This document shows positions 7,208 through 15,088 of a stretch of 64,000 bases of DNA, piece after piece (the first letter of the stretch is position 1; every line of letters begins with the position of its first letter). The position numbers and the translations under genes were made by a program. Under the pieces are notes generated by a model, which saw only the letters and a program-made list of their open reading frames with translations, was not told the DNA's origin and did no database searches. This stretch comes from Christensenella sp034926635. GTDB taxonomy: Bacteria > Bacillota > Clostridia > Christensenellales > Christensenellaceae. The stretch spans positions 62,001 to 126,000 of the forward strand of contig JAYFQX010000010.1 of the NCBI GenBank assembly GCA_034926635.1, written 5' to 3'.

Positions 7208-8443
7208 ATGACAGAAGAACAATTCCGGTTGTTTCGAAAACAACTGAAGAACGTGTGTGAAAACAGCGCGTTTTACCGCGAAAAATTTGCAAAATGCGGG
7301 CTTGCGGCAGAAGACATAAAAACGCCGGAAGAAATTGAAACGATTCCATTTACGGATAAAACAGACTTGCGCGGTGCTTACCCGCTTGGGCTGATGGCAG
7401 CGTCGGAAGAACAGATCGTAAGGATTCATTCCACTTCGGGCACAACGGGGGAACCGGTGATCATTCCTTATACTGCACAGGATGTAGAGGATTGGCGCGA
7501 GATGTTTCGCAGGTGCTACGAGATTGCTGGTGTAGGGAATTTGGATCGCGTTCAGATTACGCCGGGATTTGGTCTTTGGACGGCAGGGATCGGATTTGAG
7601 TCGGGCTGCGAAGCGGTCGGAGCAATGGCTGTTCCAATGGGACCGGGAAACACGGAAAAGCAGCTCAAGATGATGGTCGATCTTAAAACGACGGTGATCG
7701 GCGCGACGTCTTCTTATGCGCTTTTGTTGGCGGAGCAGGTGCAGGCACGTGGATTAGCCGAAAAAATTGCATTAAAAAAAGGGATCATTGGTTCGGAGCG
7801 CTGGAGTGCCAAAATGAGAAAGCGGATTCGTGAGGGACTGGGAATCGAACTGTTTGATATCTACGGATTGACAGAAATTTATGGACCGGGGATTGCGATC
7901 GACTGCGAATACCATGAAGGGCTGCATTATTTTGATGATTTTCTGTATTTTGAAGTGATTGATCCGTTGACGGGAAAGCGAATGCCGGATGGCGAATATG
8001 GTGAACTGGTGATCACTACCCTCAAAAAGCAGGGTGCGCCGTTGATTCGTTACCGCACGCATGATATGTCGAGGTTGATTCCCGGCAAATGCCCGTGCGG
8101 GAGAGTATATCCGAGGCATGACCGGATTTTGGGGCGGACAGACGACGTAGTAAAAGTTAAAGGCGTGAATATCCATCCAAGTCAGATCGATCGTGTTTTA
8201 AAATGCGTGGATGGTGTAAGCAGTGAATATCAGGTGACGCTGGAAAAGTCCGGAAGTGCGGATCGTATGCTGCTGCAGTTTGAGGTGGAGCAAGGCGCGG
8301 ATCTTGCTTTGCTTGGTGCGGCGGTCGGCACAGAGTTCAAAAAACAAATCGGCATAAAAATTGAAACAGAAGCGCTTGCGCTGGGGGGACTTCCGCGCAG
8401 CGAGAAAAAGGCAAAAAGGATTCATGATTTGCGGTATCAATAA
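7208..8443 (+). CDS. paaK: Phenylacetate-CoA ligase family protein
   Basis: A 411-residue adenylate-forming enzyme that links aryl acetates such as phenylacetate or indoleacetate to CoA, or runs in reverse to make ATP from the arylacetyl-CoA formed by IorAB. Visible motifs are the P-loop-like STSGTTGEP (about 77-85), the AMP-binding YGLTE (about 219-223), YRTHDM, and the C-terminal hinge GRTDDVVKVKGVNIHP. A short CPCGR pair lies just before the hinge, as in many PaaK proteins. Length is slightly below the roughly 430 usual for the family. A clear site AGGAGAGAA precedes the ATG. The exact aryl substrate is inferred from the neighbours only. Confidence 0.9.
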   Translation: MTEEQFRLFRKQLKNVCENSAFYREKFAKCGLAAEDIKTPEEIETIPFTDKTDLRGAYPLGLMAASEEQIVRIHSTSGTTGEPVIIPYTAQDVEDWREMFRRCYEIAGVGNLDRVQITPGFGLWTAGIGFESGCEAVGAMAVPMGPGNTEKQLKMMVDLKTTVIGATSSYALLLAEQVQARGLAEKIALKKGIIGSERWSAKMRKRIREGLGIELFDIYGLTEIYGPGIAIDCEYHEGLHYFDDFLYFEVIDPLTGKRMPDGEYGELVITTLKKQGAPLIRYRTHDMSRLIPGKCPCGRVYPRHDRILGRTDDVVKVKGVNIHPSQIDRVLKCVDGVSSEYQVTLEKSGSADRMLLQFEVEQGADLALLGAAVGTEFKKQIGIKIETEALALGGLPRSEKKAKRIHDLRYQ

Positions 8444-8463
8444 ACGCAGGAAGGAAATGAGAA

Positions 8464-9006
8464 ATGAGTAAGAAAGCAGTTGTTTTGGTCGATATGCTGA
8501 ACGATTTTGTTACAGGAGCATTGACGTGTGAGCGTTCGAAGGCGATTGTTCCGCATTTGAAAAAGCTGGTAGAAGCCGCGCGCGAAAAAGGCGTTACGGT
8601 AATATATTCCAATGACGCGCATTTGGCGGGTGTGGATGGTGAATTAAAATTGTGGGGAGACCACGCGATCGCGGGGACAAAAGGCGCAGAGGTCGTTGCG
8701 CAGCTTGCACCGCAGGAGTGCGATTATATTGTGCCAAAACGTCGGTATAGCGGCTTTTTTCAGACGGATTTGCATTTGCTGTTAACGGAACTTGGTATTG
8801 ATACGCTGATTTTGACAGGGCTGCATACGCACATGTGTGTACGGCATACGGCAGCCGACGCTTATTGCTGGGGCTATGATATTGTCATCCCCAAAGATGC
8901 GACGGATTCTTTTACGCAGGAAGACTATGAATACGGTCTTAAATACTTAAAGGAAGTCTATGGCGCGGATATTACAACAGTAGATGATGTGATTGCGGGA
9001 TTTTAA
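8464..9006 (+). CDS. Isochorismatase-family cysteine hydrolase
   Basis: A 180-residue member of the nicotinamidase/isochorismatase fold. The catalytic triad is present: Asp10 (VVLVDMLNDF), Lys92 (VPKRRYSGF) and Cys125 (GLHTHMCVRHTA), with the cis-peptide-type segment before the Cys. The family hydrolyses amides such as nicotinamide, ureidoacrylate or N-carbamoyl compounds. The VDMLNDF start and the HTHMCV active site lean towards a nicotinamidase-like or related amidase, but the substrate is not certain. It is 20 bp after the ligase gene with site AGGAAATG and ends the cluster before a terminator, so it may be in the aryl-acid pathway or a passenger. Confidence 0.85.
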   Translation: MSKKAVVLVDMLNDFVTGALTCERSKAIVPHLKKLVEAAREKGVTVIYSNDAHLAGVDGELKLWGDHAIAGTKGAEVVAQLAPQECDYIVPKRRYSGFFQTDLHLLLTELGIDTLILTGLHTHMCVRHTAADAYCWGYDIVIPKDATDSFTQEDYEYGLKYLKEVYGADITTVDDVIAGF

Positions 9007-9018
9007 AAGGTTTATATC

Positions 9019-9053
9019 AAAACAGGGCGCGTTCACGCCCTGTTTTGTTTTTG
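9019..9053. terminator. Terminator after the aryl-acid cluster
   Basis: A perfect 11-bp stem (9019-9029 with 9036-9046) carries T runs on the + side and A runs on the other, so it may also serve the convergent HAD gene. Confidence 0.85.
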
Positions 9054-9071
9054 CTGATCAATACGTTCGAT

Positions 9072-9749
9072 TTATAGAATGTCCTTGATTTCAACGAGGG
9101 CGTCCACCGCATAATCGGCTTGCGCGTCTGCGGGCGGGGAAGCCTTATCATAGCGGAACCAACAGGTTTTGATCCCGTAGTCGCGACCCCCGGCAACATC
9201 TGCTGTGAGAGAATCGCCAATCAGCATCACGTTTTCTTTTTTGATATTGCCCAGCCTGTCAAAGCACGCCTCAAAAAAGCTCTTGCTTGGCTTATAAAAT
9301 CCGAGATCCTCTGAAACAAAAACATGAGCAAAATACGGCAGGAAACCGGCGCGGCGCAGGCGATCAGACTGCCGCTCATAAGGCGCATTGCTGGCGACGC
9401 ACAACGTATATTTCGCAGAGAGATAGGTAAGAATATCCTTCGCGCCGTCTACCGGATAATGGCTGGTTGCAAGGCGCGCGCTATAGGCTTTTTCAAAAAT
9501 ATCGCCGGGCATGCTGAGCCCAATACGCTCAAAAACAAGGTTCCAGCGCATGGCATAAAGCTGTGCACGGGTAAGGGTCCCTTTTTCAATCCGATTCCAG
9601 AGTATTTGGTTAACATCCATAAACGCATGGTACATATCGTCTGTATAAGTAATGCCCGCCTCACTGCAAGCACCTTTTATCGACTGCTGCGCACAGACAT
9701 TAAAATCTAAAAGCGTATTATCGACATCCATTAAAATAGTTGTTATCAT
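9072..9749 (-). CDS. HAD hydrolase, YjjG-type nucleotidase
   Basis: 225 residues with the full set of haloacid dehalogenase motifs: motif I DVDNTLLDF (nucleophile Asp8), motif II VASNAP, the Lys in YKPSKSFFE and motif III MLIGDSLTADV. A C1-type helical cap lies between motifs I and II. The pattern fits the YjjG/YfnB branch, 5'-nucleotidases that remove phosphate from non-canonical pyrimidine nucleotides and so clean the nucleotide pool. Other C1-cap phosphatases remain possible. It is monocistronic on the minus strand, convergent with the aryl-acid cluster and divergent from glpK. Confidence 0.85.
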   Translation of the reverse strand: MITTILMDVDNTLLDFNVCAQQSIKGACSEAGITYTDDMYHAFMDVNQILWNRIEKGTLTRAQLYAMRWNLVFERIGLSMPGDIFEKAYSARLATSHYPVDGAKDILTYLSAKYTLCVASNAPYERQSDRLRRAGFLPYFAHVFVSEDLGFYKPSKSFFEACFDRLGNIKKENVMLIGDSLTADVAGGRDYGIKTCWFRYDKASPPADAQADYAVDALVEIKDIL

Positions 9750-9836
9750 CTATCTTCCATCCTTGTTCTTGTTTTATGATAACATAAACAGAAGGAAAAA
9801 AACAGGGAGCGCCGCGCCGCCTGCCTTAGGCATTCG

Positions 9837-9865
9837 TTGTATTTTGAGAGCAAATAAGCTACAAT
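9837..9865 (+). promoter_or_regulatory. Promoter of glpK
   Basis: TTGTAT (9837-9842) and TACAAT (9860-9865) are 17 bp apart. The leader to the GTG start is only about 18 nt. Confidence 0.7.
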
Positions 9866-9889
9866 AACCCTATACCGGAGGGTGAAGAT

Positions 9890-11377
9890 GTGAAAAAATA
9901 TATTGCAGCACTCGATCAGGGAACAACCAGTTCCCGTTGTATTATTTTTGATGAAAATTATAATATCATTTGCGCAGCACAGCGTGAGTTTCCACAATAT
10001 TTTCCAAAACCGGGATGGGTGGAGCATGATCCGCTAGAAATTTATGCTTCTCAATATTCTGTTTTAGAGGAAGCGATTGAAAAAGCCGGAATTGCTGTCG
10101 CGCAGATAGCCGCCATTGGCATTACAAATCAGCGCGAGACCACGATCGTATGGGAAAAGGATACAGGCAGGCCTGTTTATAACGCAATCGTATGGCAATG
10201 CAGGCGAACGGCGGATATTTGCGCGCAACTGAAGGCAGCGGGGTTAGAAGAGTATGCCCGTAAGAATACAGGGCTTGTAATTGATGCATATTTTTCGGCA
10301 ACAAAAGTAAAATGGATCCTTGATAACGTTGATGGCGCGCGGACACGGGCAGAACGCGGGGAACTTTTGTTTGGCACCATTGATACGTGGTTGCTATGGA
10401 AGCTGACAAACGGAAGTGTGCATGTGACGGACTATACAAACGCTTCGCGTACCATGATGTATAACATCCGTACGCTTTCGTGGGACGAAACGCTTTTAAA
10501 AGCACTCGATATTCCACTGCAGATGTTGCCCGAAGTGAAAAGCTCGTCGGAAATTTATGGTTATGCAAAAATACTTGGGACAAAAATTCCGGTAGCAGGA
10601 ATTGCAGGAGACCAGCAGGCGGCATTGTTCGGGCAGGCGTGCTTTGGTGCGGGTCAGGCAAAAAACACATATGGCACTGGGTGCTTTCTGCTCATGAACA
10701 CAGGCGAAAAGTTTTGCGTGAGTAAAAACGGGTTATTAACAACTATTGCGGCAGCGCCGAAGGGTACCGTTCAATATGCGATGGAAGGCAGCGTGTTTAT
10801 GGGTGGTGCCGTGATCCAGTGGCTTCGTGATGGAATGCGGCTCTTAAACGATAGTGCAGACAGTGAGTTTTTTGCGGAAAAGGTACCCGATAACGGTGGG
10901 GTGTATCTTGTCCCTGCGTTCACGGGACTTGGGGCGCCGCATTGGGATATGTATGCGCGTGGGACGGTCGTGGGACTTACACGCGGCGCAACGGCAGAGC
11001 ATATCATCCGCGCAGGGCTGGAAGCAATTGCTTACCAGTCGGCAGATGTGCTTGATGCGATGCAGGCGGATACAAAGATTAAGATGGGACGTTTAAAAGT
11101 AGACGGCGGCGCATCGGCAAATAATTTTTTAATGCAGTTTCAGGCGGATATTACCCATACGCCCGTGATGCGGCCGTTGATCCGCGAGACCACTGCGCTA
11201 GGAGCGGCGTATCTTGCGGGAATTGCTATTGGAATCTTAAATGGAACGGAAGATATTGCCGAGAATTGGACGCTCGACAAAACATTTTTACCGGCGATGC
11301 CTGAAAAAAAGCGGTTGGCGCTGCGCCATGATTGGAACCGCGCGATACAACGGTCAAAAGACTGGGCGAACGAATAG
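9890..11377 (+). CDS. glpK: Glycerol kinase
   Basis: A 495-residue FGGY-family kinase that phosphorylates glycerol to glycerol 3-phosphate with ATP. Diagnostic segments are DQGTTSSRCIIFDE near the N terminus, KPGWVEHDP, GITNQRETT, the DTWLLWKLT block, and the C-terminal DGGASANNFLMQFQAD. Length and order match family members closely. The start is GTG, supported by GGAGGGTGA seven bases upstream; the overlapping ATG at 9888 is followed at once by a stop. No glycerol facilitator or glpD gene adjoins it. The next gene, 116 bp downstream on the same strand, is a monoacylglycerol-lipase-like hydrolase that could supply glycerol. Confidence 0.97.
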   Translation: MKKYIAALDQGTTSSRCIIFDENYNIICAAQREFPQYFPKPGWVEHDPLEIYASQYSVLEEAIEKAGIAVAQIAAIGITNQRETTIVWEKDTGRPVYNAIVWQCRRTADICAQLKAAGLEEYARKNTGLVIDAYFSATKVKWILDNVDGARTRAERGELLFGTIDTWLLWKLTNGSVHVTDYTNASRTMMYNIRTLSWDETLLKALDIPLQMLPEVKSSSEIYGYAKILGTKIPVAGIAGDQQAALFGQACFGAGQAKNTYGTGCFLLMNTGEKFCVSKNGLLTTIAAAPKGTVQYAMEGSVFMGGAVIQWLRDGMRLLNDSADSEFFAEKVPDNGGVYLVPAFTGLGAPHWDMYARGTVVGLTRGATAEHIIRAGLEAIAYQSADVLDAMQADTKIKMGRLKVDGGASANNFLMQFQADITHTPVMRPLIRETTALGAAYLAGIAIGILNGTEDIAENWTLDKTFLPAMPEKKRLALRHDWNRAIQRSKDWANE

Positions 11378-11493
11378 CGACAGCGGACATTTTTGACAGC
11401 GAAAGAATAGTAAAAAAGTGTTGTGCATTAAGGGAAAAGAGGATATTTCTGCGCGGTCGCGAAAAGTGTTTGCAAGGAATAGAGGAGGAGAGT

Positions 11494-12438
11494 ATGGCAG
11501 TTAAAAAACAGGAAACAGCATTTGCATCAGCAGACGGCAAAAGCAGGGTCTATGCGTGTGTATGGAAAGATGAAGCAGTAGAGCCCCGCTTCCTCGTACA
11601 GTTATGCCATGGCATGTGTGAATATATAGATCGGTATACCGAATTTGCGGAATATTTATGCAAATATGGTGCGGTGGTATGCGGAAATGACCATTTAGGT
11701 CATGGAAAGACTAAAAATTTAAATAAATGGGGCACTTATGGTTATTTTGCCGAAAAAGACGGAGAAAAATTGATTGTAGAGGATATGTATCGTTTGACGA
11801 AAATTGCAAAAGAGCATTTTCCGGGGATTCCATTTCTTTTGATGGGGCACAGCATGGGCAGTATGGCTGCGCGCAGTTACATGACCAAGCATGGAGATGA
11901 GGCGCAGGGCGCGGTTTTTATGGGAACGTCAGGGGCAAATCCTTTGACCGGGCTGATCCGTTTTTTGGCGCGGGTAGGAATCATCTTCGGGCGCGCAAAG
12001 AAGCCCGCAAAACTGCTTTCGCAGCTTGCTTTTTCCAAATATAACGACCGGTATGAAGAAGTCAGAACCAAAGACGACTGGCTGAGCAGGGATCCGGAAC
12101 GGGTCGATAAATATGAGGCGGATGCGCAGTGTACTTTTTTATTTACCGATCAAGCGGCATATGATTTCGCAAACCTTGTGGATGAAGTGTCCGGCATACA
12201 GTGGGCGGAAAAACTGCCGAAAGCGGTTCCATACTTCATACTTTCGGGTGCGATGGACCCCGTAGGAAATTACGGGGACGGCGTAGAGGAAGTATATGGA
12301 TGGATGATGAAAGCAGGATTGGAAAATATTACGTTTAAATTATACGAAGGCGCGCGGCACGAGCTTTTAAACGAAATTAACCGTGATGAAGTCTATGCTG
12401 ACCTGCGTACATGGATGGAAACCGCAGCCTCGTTATAA
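11494..12438 (+). CDS. Alpha/beta hydrolase, lysophospholipase / monoacylglycerol lipase type
   Basis: 314 residues of the serine-aminopeptidase-S33 / Hydrolase_4 type. Visible features are the early HGMCEYIDRY segment (oxyanion region), NDHLGHGKT, the nucleophile elbow GHSMGS, the acidic residue in SGAMDPVG, and the catalytic His in GARHELLNE near the end. These are characteristic of monoacylglycerol lipases and lysophospholipases. The ATG at 11494 follows AGGAGGAGA. There is no signal peptide, so it is cytoplasmic. Position after glpK suggests glycerol release and capture in one unit, which is inference. Its last 6 bp overlap the convergent ABC permease gene. Confidence 0.88.
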   Translation: MAVKKQETAFASADGKSRVYACVWKDEAVEPRFLVQLCHGMCEYIDRYTEFAEYLCKYGAVVCGNDHLGHGKTKNLNKWGTYGYFAEKDGEKLIVEDMYRLTKIAKEHFPGIPFLLMGHSMGSMAARSYMTKHGDEAQGAVFMGTSGANPLTGLIRFLARVGIIFGRAKKPAKLLSQLAFSKYNDRYEEVRTKDDWLSRDPERVDKYEADAQCTFLFTDQAAYDFANLVDEVSGIQWAEKLPKAVPYFILSGAMDPVGNYGDGVEEVYGWMMKAGLENITFKLYEGARHELLNEINRDEVYADLRTWMETAASL

Positions 12439-13074
12439 ATCCAGCGTTAAAAAGCGCTTTCGGGATACCCGGACGGTAAGGAAGGTAAAAAGGAGATATA
12501 GCGCCGCGCCGATCAGAAAAACCAAAAGCTGAAGCGGAAAAGCGGAAGGATCATCCTTTAAATAAGTCCTTAGTGCGGGAATCAGAAACCCGGTAGCTTC
12601 CATTGCAAAAATCAGAATGCCGATCACAATGCAGGCAATGAGAAATGGGACGCCGACCTTGTCTGGATTTTTATAATATTGTGTAAAAAACACTAAATTA
12701 AATATCCCGAATAAGATAAACGCATATCCGAAAAACGCCAAATTTGGATTCATGCCGGCTTCGTTGTTGCCAAGTAACCGGCTGCGGATGACTGCAAAAA
12801 TAACACAAATGGCAAGTTCAATAAGCTGCAGCAATACCACCATGAGAATCCGTGCGGAAACAAGATCGCTCTTGCGGACAGGCAACAGCATCGTATAGTC
12901 GATATCATGGTTTTCACGCGCTGTCAAACAAATAAAAAAGATACCAAGACACGTATAGAACATGACAACAAAATAAGGATAATTTGGGATCAGCAGCATC
13001 GAGGCAAGAAAAATGAAAATAATCGCTGCGGGATGCATGGCCAATCGGAATTCTTTGATCAGAAGGTTTTTCAT
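12433..13074 (-). CDS. ABC-2 type transporter permease
   Basis: A 213-residue integral membrane protein with about six hydrophobic segments, ending in RVSRKRFLTLDL. The sequence LLIKEFRLAMHPAAIIF at the start and the cytoplasmic-loop motif ARENHDIDYTMLLPVRKSD are typical of ABC-2 permeases linked to small exporters. The start at 13074 is chosen from GGGAG upstream and because longer versions run into the ATPase gene. It is 7 bp after the ATPase stop, so it is the third gene of the AbrB-ATPase-permease operon. The cargo is unknown; related systems handle antimicrobial peptides, cell-wall stress or toxins. It converges on the hydrolase with a 6-bp overlap of stop codons. Confidence 0.85.
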   Translation of the reverse strand: MKNLLIKEFRLAMHPAAIIFIFLASMLLIPNYPYFVVMFYTCLGIFFICLTARENHDIDYTMLLPVRKSDLVSARILMVVLLQLIELAICVIFAVIRSRLLGNNEAGMNPNLAFFGYAFILFGIFNLVFFTQYYKNPDKVGVPFLIACIVIGILIFAMEATGFLIPALRTYLKDDPSAFPLQLLVFLIGAALYLLFTFLTVRVSRKRFLTLDL

Positions 13075-13081
13075 AATATAC

Positions 13082-13933
13082 TTACTCCCTTTCCATATGT
13101 ACCATGATTGCTTCAAGATCCGCCTTTGACGCCCGTACGTCATTTGGCAGCGGCGCGTTATCGGTGAAGGGAAGCAGCCCGCTGAAGCCATGGCGTTCTT
13201 TTTTTGCGCCAATAAGCCTCTGACCGAAATCCGACGTTAATGCCTCTGCTGTGCCCTGTACCAGGATATACCCTTTCAGAAACTGTTCTAAATCCATACT
13301 TGCGACAATAGAACCGTTTTTAATATAGGTGATGTCGTCCGCGCATTTATCAAGATCGCTGGTGATATGGGTCGAAAACAAAATACTCACTTTTTCGGTA
13401 TCTACCAGATCCATGAAGATATCAAGCAGCTCGTCTCGAGAGACGGGATCAAGACCGCTTGTTGGTTCGTCTAGGATCAACAAGCGCGCATGGCGGCAAA
13501 GCGCTAACGCAAGAAGATATTTTACCCGCATTCCCGCAGAAAGTTTTTCCGGTGTTTTAGATTCGTCAAGGTCAAACAACGAAAGGTATTTGCAGTAAGC
13601 ATTTTCGTCCCATGATGGATAAAAACGCCGGGTAACTGCGGTGATTGTTTTGAGAGACTTCTTAGGGTAAAAATCTATACCGCCCGATGCAAAAGCTGTT
13701 TCGTCTTTTATGGCGATTTCATTACCGGTGAACGGTTTATCAAAAAAAATGATTTCGCCGCTGTCCGGATGTACAAAATTCAATAATGATTTCAGTGTGG
13801 TGGTCTTTCCTGCGCCATTTCGACCGATAAACCCCATAATTGAGCCCTCGCGAACAGAAAAACCAACATCTTTCAGTTGGAAGCCGGGATAGGTCTTGCA
13901 AAGTCCGGAAACCGAGAGTACATTCACATCCAT
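13082..13933 (-). CDS. ABC transporter ATP-binding protein
   Basis: 283 residues with a single nucleotide-binding domain: Walker A GRNGAGKTTT (about 39-48), a signature of the form KLSAGMRVK in place of LSGGQ, Walker B LLILDEPTSGLDP and the switch His in FSTHITSD. About 70 extra residues follow the core, as in the YtrB/EcsA-like exporter ATPases. Start ATG 13933 is 2 nt from the stop of the AbrB-type gene, with the ribosome site GGAGGAAGAA inside that gene's end. It supplies energy to the permease that follows. Confidence 0.92.
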   Translation of the reverse strand: MDVNVLSVSGLCKTYPGFQLKDVGFSVREGSIMGFIGRNGAGKTTTLKSLLNFVHPDSGEIIFFDKPFTGNEIAIKDETAFASGGIDFYPKKSLKTITAVTRRFYPSWDENAYCKYLSLFDLDESKTPEKLSAGMRVKYLLALALCRHARLLILDEPTSGLDPVSRDELLDIFMDLVDTEKVSILFSTHITSDLDKCADDITYIKNGSIVASMDLEQFLKGYILVQGTAEALTSDFGQRLIGAKKERHGFSGLLPFTDNAPLPNDVRASKADLEAIMVHMERE

Positions 13934-13935
13934 TA

Positions 13936-14172
13936 TTATTCTTCCTCCTCGTCTGCGCACGGAATTTCTTCTGTAGGAAAGACCTTCTCCGCCATATGCG
14001 AATAAAAATCATCCGGGACAATGGCAATTCCGCGTTTTGTATCGGCAAGCAAAATCAGCGAATCTCCGGGCTTGACCCCAAACAAATCCCGGGCGCCTTT
14101 TGGGATAACGATTTGTCCTTTTTCGCCGACTTTTACCATTCCGATATATTTACCTTTAGGATTTTTTTTCAT
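13936..14172 (-). CDS. AbrB/MazE/SpoVT-type transcriptional regulator
   Basis: 78 residues with a swapped-hairpin AbrB domain: KYIGMVKVGEKGQIVIPKGARDLFGVKPGDSLILL, given here only as the span of residues 7-41 with core GQIVIPKGAR. An acidic tail (ADEEEE) ends the protein. The domain binds DNA as a dimer. Start 14172 follows AGAAGGT. A perfect 33-bp palindrome lies just upstream at the predicted mRNA start, so the protein probably controls its own operon, which continues with the ABC ATPase and permease. AbrB-like genes at the head of ABC-2 exporter operons are a recurrent Clostridia arrangement. Confidence 0.85.
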   Translation of the reverse strand: MKKNPKGKYIGMVKVGEKGQIVIPKGARDLFGVKPGDSLILLADTKRGIAIVPDDFYSHMAEKVFPTEEIPCADEEEE

Positions 14173-14196
14173 AGTACCTTCTTTTTGATCGGAATT

Positions 14197-14229
14197 TAAA
14201 GTATGAAAAGTAATACTTTTCATACTTTA
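14197..14229 (-). promoter_or_regulatory. Perfect 33-bp palindromic operator of the AbrB-ABC operon
   Basis: Two 16-bp arms (14197-14212 and 14214-14229, core AGTATGAAAAGTA) are exact inverse complements around one base. They begin at the predicted transcription start of the minus-strand operon. Confidence 0.75.
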
Positions 14230-14236
14230 TGGAGTT

Positions 14237-14265
14237 ATTTTACTGCAAGCGTTTGAAAAAGTCAA
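14237..14265 (-). promoter_or_regulatory. Promoter of the AbrB-ABC operon
   Basis: On the minus strand TTGACT (14265-14260) and TAAAAT (14242-14237) are 17 bp apart. Transcription should start near 14230, at the edge of the palindrome. Confidence 0.8.
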
Positions 14266-14273
14266 TGTGCTCT

Positions 14274-14306
14274 ATAAAAAAAGCGCAGACTGAACTGTCT
14301 GCACTT
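14274..14306 (-). terminator. Terminator of the flavodoxin-like reductase gene
   Basis: A 10-bp stem (14281-14290 with 14297-14306, one G-U pair) is followed on the minus strand by a run of T. Confidence 0.8.
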
Positions 14307-14339
14307 TATTTTATGAATATTCAAATTTATTAATAATTT

Positions 14340-14945
14340 TTAACGAACCTCAGAAGCAAGTTTGCGCGCTTCATGCATTTTGGTCTTGAGGATGACCTCC
14401 TCATCGACATCTTCAATATCGAGATTTTCAGCGGATAGGAATTGCATACTTTCAATTCCGAGCATTTGCGAAATACTGCGTAAATATTCGTAGCCGAAAT
14501 TGCGACTTGAAATAGACCCTCCGGCAGTCGTAATATATGCGAGTGATTTTGCCCGGCACAAGCCGACCTGGCGTCCGCTATCTGTATATTTGAATGTAAT
14601 ACCGTTGACCATAATATGTTCTATATAGGTTTTAAGCGCAGCCGGGAATGAAAGATCCCAGTACGGCGCACCGATGAGGATATGATCCGCAACGGCAAAT
14701 TGCCGCGCCAGTCCGAACATAGGGGCGGAAAACTCTCCGGCCTTGATAAACATATCCCGCGTCTCAATATCCTGTGTAGTGAGGGGCGAGAGTTGAAGCT
14801 CTGCAAGGGAAACATTCTGGATTTCAGGCGCATTGGACGCATCCGAAAGTGCACGCAAATAGGCATCGCATAAGCGGTGTGTCCGGGAATCTTCTTTTCC
14901 GCGAATACATGAATCTATAAATAACAAAGTTTTTTTCTCTTCCAT
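14340..14945 (-). CDS. NAD(P)H-dependent FMN oxidoreductase, flavodoxin-like fold
   Basis: 201 residues of the flavodoxin_2 / azoreductase-type family. The FMN phosphate loop is seen near the N terminus (DSCIRGKEDSRTHRL), followed by the GAPYWDLSFPAALKTYIEH motif (about 92-110) and YITTAGGSI, all typical of NAD(P)H quinone/azo reductases. Such enzymes reduce quinones, azo or nitro compounds using bound FMN. The start has a clear GGAGG site. It is a single gene with its own terminator, between the AbrB operon and the radical-SAM gene. The physiological acceptor is not known. Confidence 0.85.
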   Translation of the reverse strand: MEEKKTLLFIDSCIRGKEDSRTHRLCDAYLRALSDASNAPEIQNVSLAELQLSPLTTQDIETRDMFIKAGEFSAPMFGLARQFAVADHILIGAPYWDLSFPAALKTYIEHIMVNGITFKYTDSGRQVGLCRAKSLAYITTAGGSISSRNFGYEYLRSISQMLGIESMQFLSAENLDIEDVDEEVILKTKMHEARKLASEVR

Positions 14946-15088
14946 AATAAAAAAGCCTCCGATAGCAGGTTTCTGCCAAACACATATTTCTTTTCATTAT
15001 ACCCGAAAAAGTATGAGCATAGAAGGGGTATTTCAAAAAGAAATTTTTGTTTTACAAAAATAGGCTACTTTATTTTACATTGTTTCAA

